Origin: Dehalococcoidia bacterium
GTDB lineage: Bacteria > Chloroflexota > Dehalococcoidia > GIF9 > UBA5629
DNA: 40,945 nucleotides
Assembly: GCA_016927965.1 (NCBI GenBank)
Contig: JAFGLP010000149.1
Coordinates: 1 to 40,945 of the forward strand
Reading direction: 5' to 3'
The translations under genes were made by a program, and so were the position numbers. Below, piece by piece: positions 16,641-25,457 of this stretch. The first letter of the stretch is position 1, and every line of letters begins with the position of its first letter. The notes under the pieces are model-generated. The model was not told where the DNA came from and did not search any database. It saw only the letters and a list, made by a program, of their open reading frames with translations.

Positions 16641-18329
16641 TTATTTCTTTTTACTCAGTTCCTCTTCCTGCAGCACGCGGCGCAGCACCTTGCCTACCAT
16701 GCTCTTGGGCAAAGCATCACGAAACTCAATATGCTTGGGAACCTTGTAGGCTGTCAGTTTGTCTTTACAATATCCCTGTATATCGCTTGCGCTGCACTGC
16801 ACATCAGGAAGAAGCACCACCCAGGCCTTGACAGCCTCACCCTGCTGAGGGTCCGGGATGCCTGCCACACCCACCTCCATAACGGCGGGATGCTGTGCAA
16901 TAACTTCTTCAATCTCAACAGGGAACACCTGGTGCCCACTGGGTTTGATGAGGTCCTTCTTACGGGAGGTGATAAACAGGTAACCGTCCTCGTCCATATA
17001 CCCGATATCGCCTGTATACAGCCAGCCATCGCGCAGCATCTCGGCAGTAGCCTCAGGCCTGTTCCAATATCCCTGCATCAAATGCGGCGCACTGGCAACG
17101 ATCTCTCCCGTCTCTCGCAACGGCAGGTCCTTTTGCCCGGTCTCCAGGTCTACAATCTTGATTACCGTGTCAGGGGTAGGTAATCCGACAGCGCCCTCCT
17201 TCCATTTTCCCAGGAACGGTCCCATCGCCAGCACTCCCGACTCGGTGAGACCATATGCCTCGACGATTTTACCACCCGTTACCATTTCCCATTGCTTCTT
17301 CGTCTCGGGCAGCAGCGGTGCTGCTGCTGCTACAGACGATTTCATTGTTTTGAAATCGACCTTACCGGATTTCACTTCGGGCCTGTTCATCAAGGCAATG
17401 AATATGGCGGAGATGGCCGGGAAAAATGCGGGTTTGACCTTCTTAATCGTTACAAGCACATCCTTGATCTCCCGCGGGTTGGGGACCAGCGCTACCGGAT
17501 AACGTCCGGCAATAGCGGTCGAAAGCAATATCACGTTACCATAAACATGGAAAAACGGCATAAGCAGCACCAGCGTATCCTCGTAATCCGTAGCCAGTGG
17601 TTTGGACCATTTATGTATTTGGCGCCCATTCATAAGTATCGCCTTATGACTGAGCATGACACCCTTGGGCAAACCCGTAGTCCCTCCGCTAAAAAGCAGC
17701 AGCCCTGTGTCATCTCCGCTCACTTTTACATCCGGCCTCTTATCTCCGGCATGCTTTTTCATTAAATCCTGCAACCAGATATCACCCTGCTCAACTTTTT
17801 CCAGATACTGGCCCTGCTTCTTCTCCATCAGCAGGCTGAACATCGTCTTCATAAAAGGCGATAAATATTCCTTTACACCGGTAGCTACAAGCAGGCGAAG
17901 CGGCGTCCTGGGCTGGATCTTCTTTACAATACTATAGAAAGCCGTGAGAACAACAGCCACCTCAGCACCACATTCCTTGAGAGCATATTCCAATTCAGCT
18001 TCGCTGTAGAGTGGATTAACTGGTACTGCAATGCCGCCGGCCTTCCAGATGGCAAGCTGGCTTATAACGATATTGGGACTATTAGGCATCAGCATGGCGA
18101 CCCTGTCACCTTTTTTAACACCGTTTGCAGCAAGTCCGCTGGCCATTGCATCGCTTAAGCGGTCAATTTCACTGTAAGACATCCACCTTCCTTTAAACCA
18201 GACCATACGGTGGGATGGACGTTCTCTCGCAACATCAGCCACATCATCAAAAAGTGTTTTATCAGGGTACGGCTCCAGCGTGTGAGGTACACCCGCATCA
18301 TAATGTTCGAACCACGGATAATCCGCCAT
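16641..18329 (-). CDS. acyl-CoA ligase copy 1 (AMP-forming, long-chain FadD-like)
   Basis: A 562-residue adenylate-forming enzyme that activates a carboxylic acid to acyl-AMP and then acyl-CoA. Core motifs: SGGTTGLPKG (214-223), EAYGLTESG (357-365), YTGDIG (438-443), SRKKDLIKPSG (455-465) and the catalytic lysine Lys547 in PKSMVGKVLRR. It has the amphipathic KEYLSPFMKTMFSLLMEKK segment (about 153-171), also present in copies 4, 5 and 6 but absent from 2 and 3. ATG 18329 is preferred over TTG 18335 because GGAGG lies six bases upstream of it. It is the last of six tandem paralogues and has no signal or membrane segment. The substrate is unknown; a fatty or aryl acid is likely. Confidence 0.93.
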   Translation of the reverse strand: MADYPWFEHYDAGVPHTLEPYPDKTLFDDVADVARERPSHRMVWFKGRWMSYSEIDRLSDAMASGLAANGVKKGDRVAMLMPNSPNIVISQLAIWKAGGIAVPVNPLYSEAELEYALKECGAEVAVVLTAFYSIVKKIQPRTPLRLLVATGVKEYLSPFMKTMFSLLMEKKQGQYLEKVEQGDIWLQDLMKKHAGDKRPDVKVSGDDTGLLLFSGGTTGLPKGVMLSHKAILMNGRQIHKWSKPLATDYEDTLVLLMPFFHVYGNVILLSTAIAGRYPVALVPNPREIKDVLVTIKKVKPAFFPAISAIFIALMNRPEVKSGKVDFKTMKSSVAAAAPLLPETKKQWEMVTGGKIVEAYGLTESGVLAMGPFLGKWKEGAVGLPTPDTVIKIVDLETGQKDLPLRETGEIVASAPHLMQGYWNRPEATAEMLRDGWLYTGDIGYMDEDGYLFITSRKKDLIKPSGHQVFPVEIEEVIAQHPAVMEVGVAGIPDPQQGEAVKAWVVLLPDVQCSASDIQGYCKDKLTAYKVPKHIEFRDALPKSMVGKVLRRVLQEEELSKKK

Positions 18330-18376
18330 GATCAACCTCCAAATTTATTATTACTCGTGCAAGGCCTAGCTGTTTA

Positions 18377-20044
18377 TCAGGCCGGCTTGGATTGCCTGGC
18401 TTTTTCTTCCTCCTGCAGGACACGCCTTAAAATTTTGCCTACTAGTGTCTTGGGCAAAGCATCACGAAACTCTATATATTTCGGCACCTTATAGGCAGTC
18501 AGCTTATCCCTGCAATAAACCTGCAGTTCTTCAGAGGTCAGCTTCTCTCCCTGCTTCAATACGACCCAAGCCTTGACCGCCTCGACCTGATATTTATCCG
18601 GTATGCCAGCCACACCCACTTCAGACACTGCATGGTGCTCCGCTATTACTTCCTCGACTTCTCTCGGCCAGACCTGGTGACCGCTGGGCTTGATCAGGTC
18701 CTTTTTTCGTGATGTCAGATAAAGGTAGCCGTCTTTATCCATATAACCTATATCACCGGTATATAGCCAGCCGTCCCTGATCATCTCGGCCGTGCCCTCA
18801 GGATTATTCCAGTATCCCTGCATGATCTGAGGCCCTTTGGCTACAACCTCCCCTTCCTGTCCGTAAGGCAATTCCTTATCAGGATCGGTAACTTCCATAA
18901 ACTTTATGATCACGTCAGGCATCGGCAGTCCGACCGAACCTTCCTTCCATTGGCCTTGCATTGGACCAACGGTCAGAACAACGGTTGTTTCAGTAAGTCC
19001 ATAGGCTTCCAGTATCCTGGCGCCGGTCATTGCCTCCCAACGCTGCTTGGTCTCCACCATAAGCGGAATTGCACCGGACAGGCAAAATTTGAGACAACTG
19101 AAATCAACCTTCCCTGTCTTAACCTCCGGATGTTCCATCAGGCCGATAAATAATGTGGGCACACCCGGCATTGACGCAGGACGGAGCTTTTTGACGGTGG
19201 CGATGACGTCATCCAGATCGCGTGGATTAGGCACTATAGCCAGGGGACTACGCATAGCCAGCGAACTGCCGATAATACCGTTAAAACCATAAGCATGGAA
19301 CAGTGGCATCAGGGCCACCGTATAGTCGTTGTGCGTCATCATACCGCTCTTGTTCCATGTATTGCTCTGCAACGCCACTGCCACCATGTTGCGGAAAGAA
19401 ATCATTGCTCCCTTGGGCGCCCCGGTAGTGCCCCCGCTGAAAAGTATCACAGCAGTATCATCCAGTCCCGGTTTTATCTGCGGGGCGGGGTCACCTGCGT
19501 GTTTGGCAATCAGTTCATCCCACCAGAGATCGCCTGGCTGAAGCTGCACAGCATGCGGCTTTTTAGCTTCAGGCAGCATGCCGTCTTCCAGAGAAGTGGC
19601 AATAATCAGCTTTAACTTGGTGCGCGGCTGTACTTTTTTTACACTGTCATAAAGCAGGTCCCAGACAACAAGCACTTCGGCTTCAATTGTAGTTAGCGCA
19701 TGAATCAGTTCATCTTCATTGTATAAGGGGTTAAGAGGTACGTAGATACCGCCAGCTTTCATGGTACCAAAAGCAGCGATAAGCTGCTGCGGTGTGTTCA
19801 GCAGCATGCTGGCAACACGGCCACCCGGCTTGACCCCATTTGTCATCAGTGCGGATGCCATCACCTCAAAAAGCCTGGATGCTTCCCGGTAGGTATAATA
19901 CCTGTCTTTGAAATACATGAAGGTGTGGTCAGGCATCTCCTTCGTCGTTTCCGCGATAATGTCCAGAACCGTTATTGCAGGATAGGGCTCCAGTGAATGG
20001 GGTACCTCACTGTCATAAGACCTGTACCAAGGATACTCAACCAT
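18377..20044 (-). CDS. acyl-CoA ligase copy 2 (AMP-forming)
   Basis: A 555-residue paralogue with all core motifs: SGGTTGAPKG (203-212), EAYGLTETT around 346-354, YTGD (428-431), RKKD (446-449) and catalytic Lys537 in PKTLVGKILRR. It keeps the array's shared N-terminus (YPWYRSYDSEVPHSLEPYP). It lacks the KEYL...EKK segment found in copies 1 and 4-6, having a short Pro/Lys-rich linker there instead, so it belongs with copy 3 in a shorter subgroup. ATG 20044 follows GGAGG by six bases. It lies 47 bases upstream of copy 1 and 41 bases downstream of copy 3, in one apparent transcript. Confidence 0.93.
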   Translation of the reverse strand: MVEYPWYRSYDSEVPHSLEPYPAITVLDIIAETTKEMPDHTFMYFKDRYYTYREASRLFEVMASALMTNGVKPGGRVASMLLNTPQQLIAAFGTMKAGGIYVPLNPLYNEDELIHALTTIEAEVLVVWDLLYDSVKKVQPRTKLKLIIATSLEDGMLPEAKKPHAVQLQPGDLWWDELIAKHAGDPAPQIKPGLDDTAVILFSGGTTGAPKGAMISFRNMVAVALQSNTWNKSGMMTHNDYTVALMPLFHAYGFNGIIGSSLAMRSPLAIVPNPRDLDDVIATVKKLRPASMPGVPTLFIGLMEHPEVKTGKVDFSCLKFCLSGAIPLMVETKQRWEAMTGARILEAYGLTETTVVLTVGPMQGQWKEGSVGLPMPDVIIKFMEVTDPDKELPYGQEGEVVAKGPQIMQGYWNNPEGTAEMIRDGWLYTGDIGYMDKDGYLYLTSRKKDLIKPSGHQVWPREVEEVIAEHHAVSEVGVAGIPDKYQVEAVKAWVVLKQGEKLTSEELQVYCRDKLTAYKVPKYIEFRDALPKTLVGKILRRVLQEEEKARQSKPA

Positions 20045-20085
20045 AATCAGCCTCCACCAAAATATCCTCTTATTATAAGGTTTTT

Positions 20086-21735
20086 CTACACCTTTTTCTT
20101 GCTTTCATCATCCTGTAAAATGCGCCTCAGGATTTTCCCGACAAACGTTTTAGGGAGTTCCTTGCGGAATTCAAAGTGTTTAGGTACCTTGTAACCGGTC
20201 AGCTTCTCTCGGCAATATTTCTGCAGATCTTCCACGGTTGCTGACTGCCCTTCTTTCAGAACCACCCACGCTTTAACTGCCTCCATCTGTCTTGGATCGG
20301 GAATACCGCCCACGCAGACTTCAGCAACAGATGGATGGGTCGAGAGTATCTCTTCCACCTCACGCGGCCACACCTGGAAACCACCGCATTTGATCAGGTC
20401 CTTTTTCCTTGAAGTCAAAAACACATAGCCGTCCTCATCCATATAGCCTATATCACCGGTATAAAGCCAGCCATCGCGTAAAATCTCCTTTGTCTCCTCA
20501 GGCCTATTCCAGTAACCCTTCATCAACTGGGGGGCTTTCATTGCGATCTCGCCAGCCTCTCCCTGCATCACCTCTTTACTGGCAGTTTCGATATCCACGA
20601 TCTTCAGGATGGTATCCGGCAAGGGCAGGCCGATTGACCCTTCTTTCCATTTACCCAAAGCAGGTGTGGTGAGCATGGCCATCCCGCTCTCGGTAAGCGA
20701 ATAACCTTCAGCTAGGCGTCCACTGATATGTTCTTCAAACTTCTTTTTAGTTTCCAGCATGAGAGGAGCAGCGCCTGAAGTGGCCATACGTAATGACTTT
20801 AGATCGCCCATCTTCAGGTCAGGATACTCCAGCAAGGATATGAACATGGTCGGAGCACCGCCCATATTAGTTATACGGTGCTTCTTAATTGTCTCAACCA
20901 TAGTCTTGATATCCCGCGGATTGGCGATAAGCACGGATACATTATGCTGCACAAGGGCCATGCCAAAGCTGGCATAAATGCCAAAAGAATGGAACAGGGG
21001 CAGAGGCACCAGAAACTTCTCGTCCCACTGCAATGTGATCGAATTGAACCAGGCGGCAACCTGCAGGCCGGTAATTACCAGGGAATGATGACTCTCCATG
21101 ACCCCTTTGGGAGTACCTGTAGTACCGCCGCTAAACAAAATCATGGCGGTATCTTCTGGCTTCACCTCAATCCCGGGCAACTTTTTGCCGGAATACTTAC
21201 GGGTAAGGTCCATCCACCAGTAATCCCCCTGCTCAATTGCCGAGGCGGCTTTTTCCTTGTTCGGCGCAGTGTAATCATCAAACTCCGCTACAATGACCTT
21301 TTTCACGCTGGTCTTCCCCTGAAGCCGCTTTACCATGGGGTACCACAGGTTAAGCACCACCACCACTTCAGCCGTGATGTCATTTAACCTGCTTTCCAAC
21401 TCATACTCAGTATAAAGAGGATTGAGCGGTACTATGATAGCACCCGCTTTCCAGGCAGCGAAGAAGACAATATACTCCTGGGGACAATTCAAGAATAAAG
21501 CTGCTACCCTGTCGCCTTTCTTAACGCCCATATCCGCGAAAGCCGCCGCCAGTGCATCACTCTCATCCTCAACCTCCCGGTAGGGCACTTCCCTATCCTG
21601 GAAAATGAGCATCGGGTAATCAGGGCGTTCATTTCTTGCTTCCGCGATCACGTCCAGGATGGTCTTTTTCGGATAAGGCTCCAGCGAATGAGGTACGCCA
21701 GGGTCATAGCTTTTATACCAGGGATAATCAGTCAT
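20086..21735 (-). CDS. acyl-CoA ligase copy 3 (AMP-forming)
   Basis: A 549-residue paralogue, the shortest full copy. The phosphate loop is SGGTTGTPKG (202-211). The acceptor-site motif reads EGYSLTESG (343-351), with Ser in place of the usual Gly after Tyr. The hinge region is SRKKDLIKCGG, where most copies have PSG, and the catalytic Lys534 is in PKTFVGKILRR. It lacks the KEYL...EKK segment, like copy 2. ATG 21735 follows AAGGAG by nine bases. A 203-base gap separates it from copy 4 upstream, the largest in the array, so copies 3-2-1 may have their own promoter. Confidence 0.93.
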   Translation of the reverse strand: MTDYPWYKSYDPGVPHSLEPYPKKTILDVIAEARNERPDYPMLIFQDREVPYREVEDESDALAAAFADMGVKKGDRVAALFLNCPQEYIVFFAAWKAGAIIVPLNPLYTEYELESRLNDITAEVVVVLNLWYPMVKRLQGKTSVKKVIVAEFDDYTAPNKEKAASAIEQGDYWWMDLTRKYSGKKLPGIEVKPEDTAMILFSGGTTGTPKGVMESHHSLVITGLQVAAWFNSITLQWDEKFLVPLPLFHSFGIYASFGMALVQHNVSVLIANPRDIKTMVETIKKHRITNMGGAPTMFISLLEYPDLKMGDLKSLRMATSGAAPLMLETKKKFEEHISGRLAEGYSLTESGMAMLTTPALGKWKEGSIGLPLPDTILKIVDIETASKEVMQGEAGEIAMKAPQLMKGYWNRPEETKEILRDGWLYTGDIGYMDEDGYVFLTSRKKDLIKCGGFQVWPREVEEILSTHPSVAEVCVGGIPDPRQMEAVKAWVVLKEGQSATVEDLQKYCREKLTGYKVPKHFEFRKELPKTFVGKILRRILQDDESKKKV

Positions 21736-21938
21736 ATTATTTATCTCCTTACTAATTTAGTGCTGAAGGACATGCTCAGATTAAAGCTAGTGAACTTTAT
21801 GCTTTCTTTTTTGCACCCTCAGCAGTAACGCATATTGCAATTCGCCCACCGGTGTCCCGGCAGTTTATAGAGTCGGGATGCCGCAAGAAATCCATTCATA
21901 ACGGCATCCCAACCCCTGCACTAATTCATCTCCGGCTA
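21736..21938 (-). other. 203-base gap inside the ligase array with a 9-bp hairpin
   Basis: GGGATGCCG (21875-21883) pairs perfectly with CGGCATCCC (21902-21910) across an 18-base loop, about 30 bases after copy 4 ends. The downstream tail (leftward) is GACTCTATAA, not a clean T-run, so it may be a weak terminator or a processing hairpin splitting the array into copies 6-5-4 and 3-2-1. No clear promoter for copy 3 was found. Confidence 0.45.
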
Positions 21939-23630
21939 CTAGTCACCCTTTTTCGTCTCTTCCTCAACCAGCACACGTCTGAGCACTTTGCCCACCATAG
22001 TCTTGGGCAATTCGCTGCGGAACTCCACGAACTTGGGTACTTTATAGGCCACCAGCTTCTCGCGGCACCAGGCCTGGATTTCTTCCTGTGTAACAGTCAT
22101 GCCAGCATTCAGCACTACCCAGGCTTTCACCGCCTCACCCTGCTTGGCATCAGGTATGCCGGCCACGCTGACCTCAGCTACCGCCGGGTGAGCGTTGATG
22201 ACCTCCTCAACCTCACGCGGCCAAACCTGGAAGCCGCTGGGCTTAATCAAGTCCTTTTTCCTTGAAGTTATAAAAACATAGCCGTCTTGATCCATATATC
22301 CCACATCACCCGTATACAGCCAACCATCGCGCAGCATCTCTTTCGTCTCTTCAGGACGGTTAAAATACCCCAGCATAAGGTTGGGTGCGCTGAATACAAT
22401 CTCGCCTTCCTGACCGGGGGGCAATTCTCCTTCTCCGGTTTCAATATCGCCGATGCGAACTGCGACATCCGGCAAAGGCAGGCCAACCGAGCCTTCCTTG
22501 TACTGGCCCTTGTAAGGGCCAACACAGGCCGCCATGGTAGTTTCAGTCAGCGCATAGCCCTCCAAAATGCGGCCGCCTGTCAGTTCCTCAAAGCGTTTCT
22601 TGGTCTCAGCCATCAGCGGCGCAGCACCCGAGCAGCAGGTCTTCATCGATCTGAAATCGACCTTGCCTGCCTTGACCTTGTCATTCTCCATCAGGGCTAT
22701 GAACAGAGCCGGCACGGCCACAAAAAAGGCCGGCTTGCTGTATTTTATAGTGGCAACGATATCATCACGGTCACGCGGGTTCGGCACCAGAGCCAGTGCC
22801 ATGTTCGCCACTATAGAGGTGCACATAACAGCAAAGGTACCAAAGGAGTGGAAAAGCGGCAGCACAGCTATCACGACATCCTTGTACGGCTCAACGTAAT
22901 TTTTGACCCATGCGTGAAACTGCATGCCTGTGGCTACCTGGGCAAAATGCGAGCCAATTACCCCTTTGGGCAACCCGGTGGTGCCCCCGCTGAAGAGCAG
23001 CAGAGCGGGATCCTCCGGCGTAACCTTGACATCAGGGCGTCTGGCACCGGCGAATTTGGCCATAAGATCCTGCAGCCAGATATCTTCTTTCTCGATGACG
23101 ACGTAATGGCCTTCCTTTTTCTCCTTTGCCAGGGTGAAGAGGATCTTGAGGATGGGCGGCAGGTACTCCTTGATATTGGTGGCAATGATGTTCTTAATAC
23201 TGGTCCTGCTCTGCAATTTTTTAATGTTCTGGTAGAACGGGGTAAGTACCACCACTGTCTCGGCACTGCAGTCTTTTAGCGCATGCTCCATCTCCGCGTC
23301 GGTATAGACTGGATTGAGATGCACCAGTATAGCGCCAACCTTCCATGCGCCCCAGCGGCAGATGATAGCCTGCGGGCAATTGGCCATGACCAGCGCCACA
23401 CGGTCACCTTTCTTCACGCCCAACGATACCAGGGCTGCGGCAAACTCGTCACTTAGCTTGTTGACCTCTGCATAAGACATGTGCCTCTTTTTGAAGATAA
23501 GCATGTCCCCCTTAGGCTTTTCTTTTTCAGCCTTATCCACATAGTCAACCAGTGTCATCTGGGGATAGGGTTTTAAAGAATGAGGCACCCCCTCATCATA
23601 GCTTTTAAGCCACCTTTTTTCTTCAGCCAA
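21939..23630 (-). CDS. acyl-CoA ligase copy 4 (AMP-forming)
   Basis: A 563-residue paralogue: SGGTTGLPKG (214-223), EGYALTETT around 357-365, YTGDVG from 439, SRKKDLIKPSG from 456, and Lys548 in PKTMVGKVLRR. It has the KEYLPPILKILFTLAKEKKEG segment (about 154-174). The start is TTG 23630, preceded by AAGGAGG at ten bases' distance. No ATG lies near the conserved N-terminus (WLKSYDEGVPHSLKPYP). A neighbouring 330-codon frame on the opposite strand (22287-23279) is a shadow of this gene. It lies 59 bases downstream of copy 5. Confidence 0.93.
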   Translation of the reverse strand: MAEEKRWLKSYDEGVPHSLKPYPQMTLVDYVDKAEKEKPKGDMLIFKKRHMSYAEVNKLSDEFAAALVSLGVKKGDRVALVMANCPQAIICRWGAWKVGAILVHLNPVYTDAEMEHALKDCSAETVVVLTPFYQNIKKLQSRTSIKNIIATNIKEYLPPILKILFTLAKEKKEGHYVVIEKEDIWLQDLMAKFAGARRPDVKVTPEDPALLLFSGGTTGLPKGVIGSHFAQVATGMQFHAWVKNYVEPYKDVVIAVLPLFHSFGTFAVMCTSIVANMALALVPNPRDRDDIVATIKYSKPAFFVAVPALFIALMENDKVKAGKVDFRSMKTCCSGAAPLMAETKKRFEELTGGRILEGYALTETTMAACVGPYKGQYKEGSVGLPLPDVAVRIGDIETGEGELPPGQEGEIVFSAPNLMLGYFNRPEETKEMLRDGWLYTGDVGYMDQDGYVFITSRKKDLIKPSGFQVWPREVEEVINAHPAVAEVSVAGIPDAKQGEAVKAWVVLNAGMTVTQEEIQAWCREKLVAYKVPKFVEFRSELPKTMVGKVLRRVLVEEETKKGD

Positions 23631-23689
23631 TTTTGTTTTCCCTCCTTCTAGTTTAGAATTATTTTCTAAGCGCCCCGCGCTTTATCCGC

Positions 23690-25399
23690 TTATTGCTGAC
23701 CGCCACCGGCGGCCTTCTGTCTGTTTATTTCCTCTTCGACCAGGATACGTTTAAGAATCTTCCCGACCAGCGTCTTGGGCAATTCGCTGCGGAACTCCAC
23801 GAACTTCGGCACTTTGTAAGCTGTGAGTTTCTCCCGGCAATACGCCTGCATCTCCTCTGCAGTAGCCGATTCACCCTCTCTGAGCACCACCCAGGCCTTG
23901 ACCGACTCCGTCTGATAGGGATCAGGTATCCCCGCTACACCAACCTCAGATACCTTAGGATGCGCGCTTATTACCTCCTCAACTTCCCTCGGCCACACCT
24001 GGAACCCGCCAGGCTTGATGAGGTCCTTCTTGCGGGAAGTGATAAACAGGTAGCCGTCCTCGTCAATCAGCCCGATATCACCGGTATGCAGCCATCCATC
24101 CACAATCATCTCGGCTGTAGCATCCGGCCGGTTCCAGTACCCCTCCATCATCTGCGGGCAGCGGAAAACCATCTCTCCCTCCTGACCGGCAGGCATCTCA
24201 TTCTTTCCTGTTTCAACATCGACGATCTTCAAAATGACATCGGGCAGCGGCAACCCGGCCGATCCCGCCTTCCATTTACCCTCTATCAGACCAAGTGTGA
24301 CAGCAGCGGTCAGTTCTGTCATGCCGTAACCTTCAATTAATTTGCCGCCAGTGAGGTCTTCAAAACGTTTTTTAGTTTCTGGTAGCAAGGGAGCGGCAGA
24401 CGCTACGCAGAGCTTCATGGATTTAAAATCAACTTTGCCGGCTTTGACTAAAGGGTGCTCCAGCAGGGCAATAAAGAGAGTTGGCACCGCCGGCAAATAC
24501 GCTGGCCGCGTTTTTTGTATGGTCTTGACCACGTCATCCCTGTCCCGCGGGTTGGGGATAATCACCAGGGGATTATGTCCCATGATTGACGTTCCCATGA
24601 CACCTGCAAACCCATAAACATGGAAGAGCGGCATCAGCATCATCACTCGATCTTCCCACTTGGTCAGGACCGGCGCGTTCCAGGTATGGAGCTGCCATGC
24701 TTCAGCTATCAGGTGCTTATGTTTGGTAATTACACCTTTAGGTATACCTGTAGTCCCTCCGCTGAAGAGCAGCAGCGCTATGTCATCCGGGACAGGCTGA
24801 TAAGCAGGCGCAGCGTCATTATTATGCTTCTTCATCAGGTCAGCCATCATCACATCTCCAGGCTGGACTTCGATTTTATGGCCTTCCTTTTTCTCTTTGA
24901 TAAGAGTAAACAATATTGACAGGAACGGCGGCAAATAGTCCTTAATGCCGGCAGCAATTATCAGGCGCAGATTGGTTCTCTTCTGAATATTCTTAACAGC
25001 AGTATAAAAAGGCGTCAGCACCACCGCCACCTCAGCGCCGCATTCTTTCAGGCAGTGCGTCAACTCACTCTCGGTATACATTGGATTGAGCGGGACAGGG
25101 ACTGCACCGGCCTTCCATGCGCCAAAGGCGGCAATTATACCCTGTGGACAATTAGGTAATAATATTGCAACACGGTCACCCTTCTTAACATCGTTCGCCG
25201 CCAGCGCCGCGGCAAATACCCCGCAAAATCTAACGATCTCCGCATGGCTCATTTGCTTGCCCTTAAAGAAAAGAAAAGGAGAACCGGGCCTTTCAGCGGC
25301 AGCTTTCTCAACCACATCCAACAACGTCACATCAGGATAAGGCTCCAGGCTGTGAGGGACACCCGGGTCATAGCTTTTATACCACGTGTACTCCGTTAT
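23690..25399 (-). CDS. acyl-CoA ligase copy 5 (AMP-forming) with a non-canonical start codon
   Basis: About 569 residues if begun where its paralogues begin. Core motifs are intact: SGGTTGIPKG, EGYGMTELT, HTGDIG (His for the usual Tyr), SRKKDLIKPGG and PKTLVGKILKR. The array's conserved N-terminus TEYTWYKSYDPGVPHSLEPYP is fully present upstream of the first standard start (GTG 25330), but the codon aligned with the other copies' ATG is ATA (25399-25397), preceded in frame by ATT (25402-25400) and then by a stop. GGGAGG (25415-25410) is seven bases from ATT and ten from ATA. I infer an AUU or AUA start. A start at GTG 25330 would delete about 23 conserved residues. Confidence 0.85.
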   Translation of the reverse strand: MTEYTWYKSYDPGVPHSLEPYPDVTLLDVVEKAAAERPGSPFLFFKGKQMSHAEIVRFCGVFAAALAANDVKKGDRVAILLPNCPQGIIAAFGAWKAGAVPVPLNPMYTESELTHCLKECGAEVAVVLTPFYTAVKNIQKRTNLRLIIAAGIKDYLPPFLSILFTLIKEKKEGHKIEVQPGDVMMADLMKKHNNDAAPAYQPVPDDIALLLFSGGTTGIPKGVITKHKHLIAEAWQLHTWNAPVLTKWEDRVMMLMPLFHVYGFAGVMGTSIMGHNPLVIIPNPRDRDDVVKTIQKTRPAYLPAVPTLFIALLEHPLVKAGKVDFKSMKLCVASAAPLLPETKKRFEDLTGGKLIEGYGMTELTAAVTLGLIEGKWKAGSAGLPLPDVILKIVDVETGKNEMPAGQEGEMVFRCPQMMEGYWNRPDATAEMIVDGWLHTGDIGLIDEDGYLFITSRKKDLIKPGGFQVWPREVEEVISAHPKVSEVGVAGIPDPYQTESVKAWVVLREGESATAEEMQAYCREKLTAYKVPKFVEFRSELPKTLVGKILKRILVEEEINRQKAAGGGQQ

Positions 25400-25457
25400 A
25401 ATATTTCAACCTCCCATCAATTATTCAAATCCGGTACCGTGGAAGTTTAAATGTTAT

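Noticed and set aside
22287..23279. 330-codon open frame on the plus strand
   Set aside because: It lies wholly opposite acyl-CoA ligase copy 4, whose motifs are intact. Similar antisense frames occur opposite other ligase copies, as expected from their codon bias; no family resemblance or ribosome binding site.
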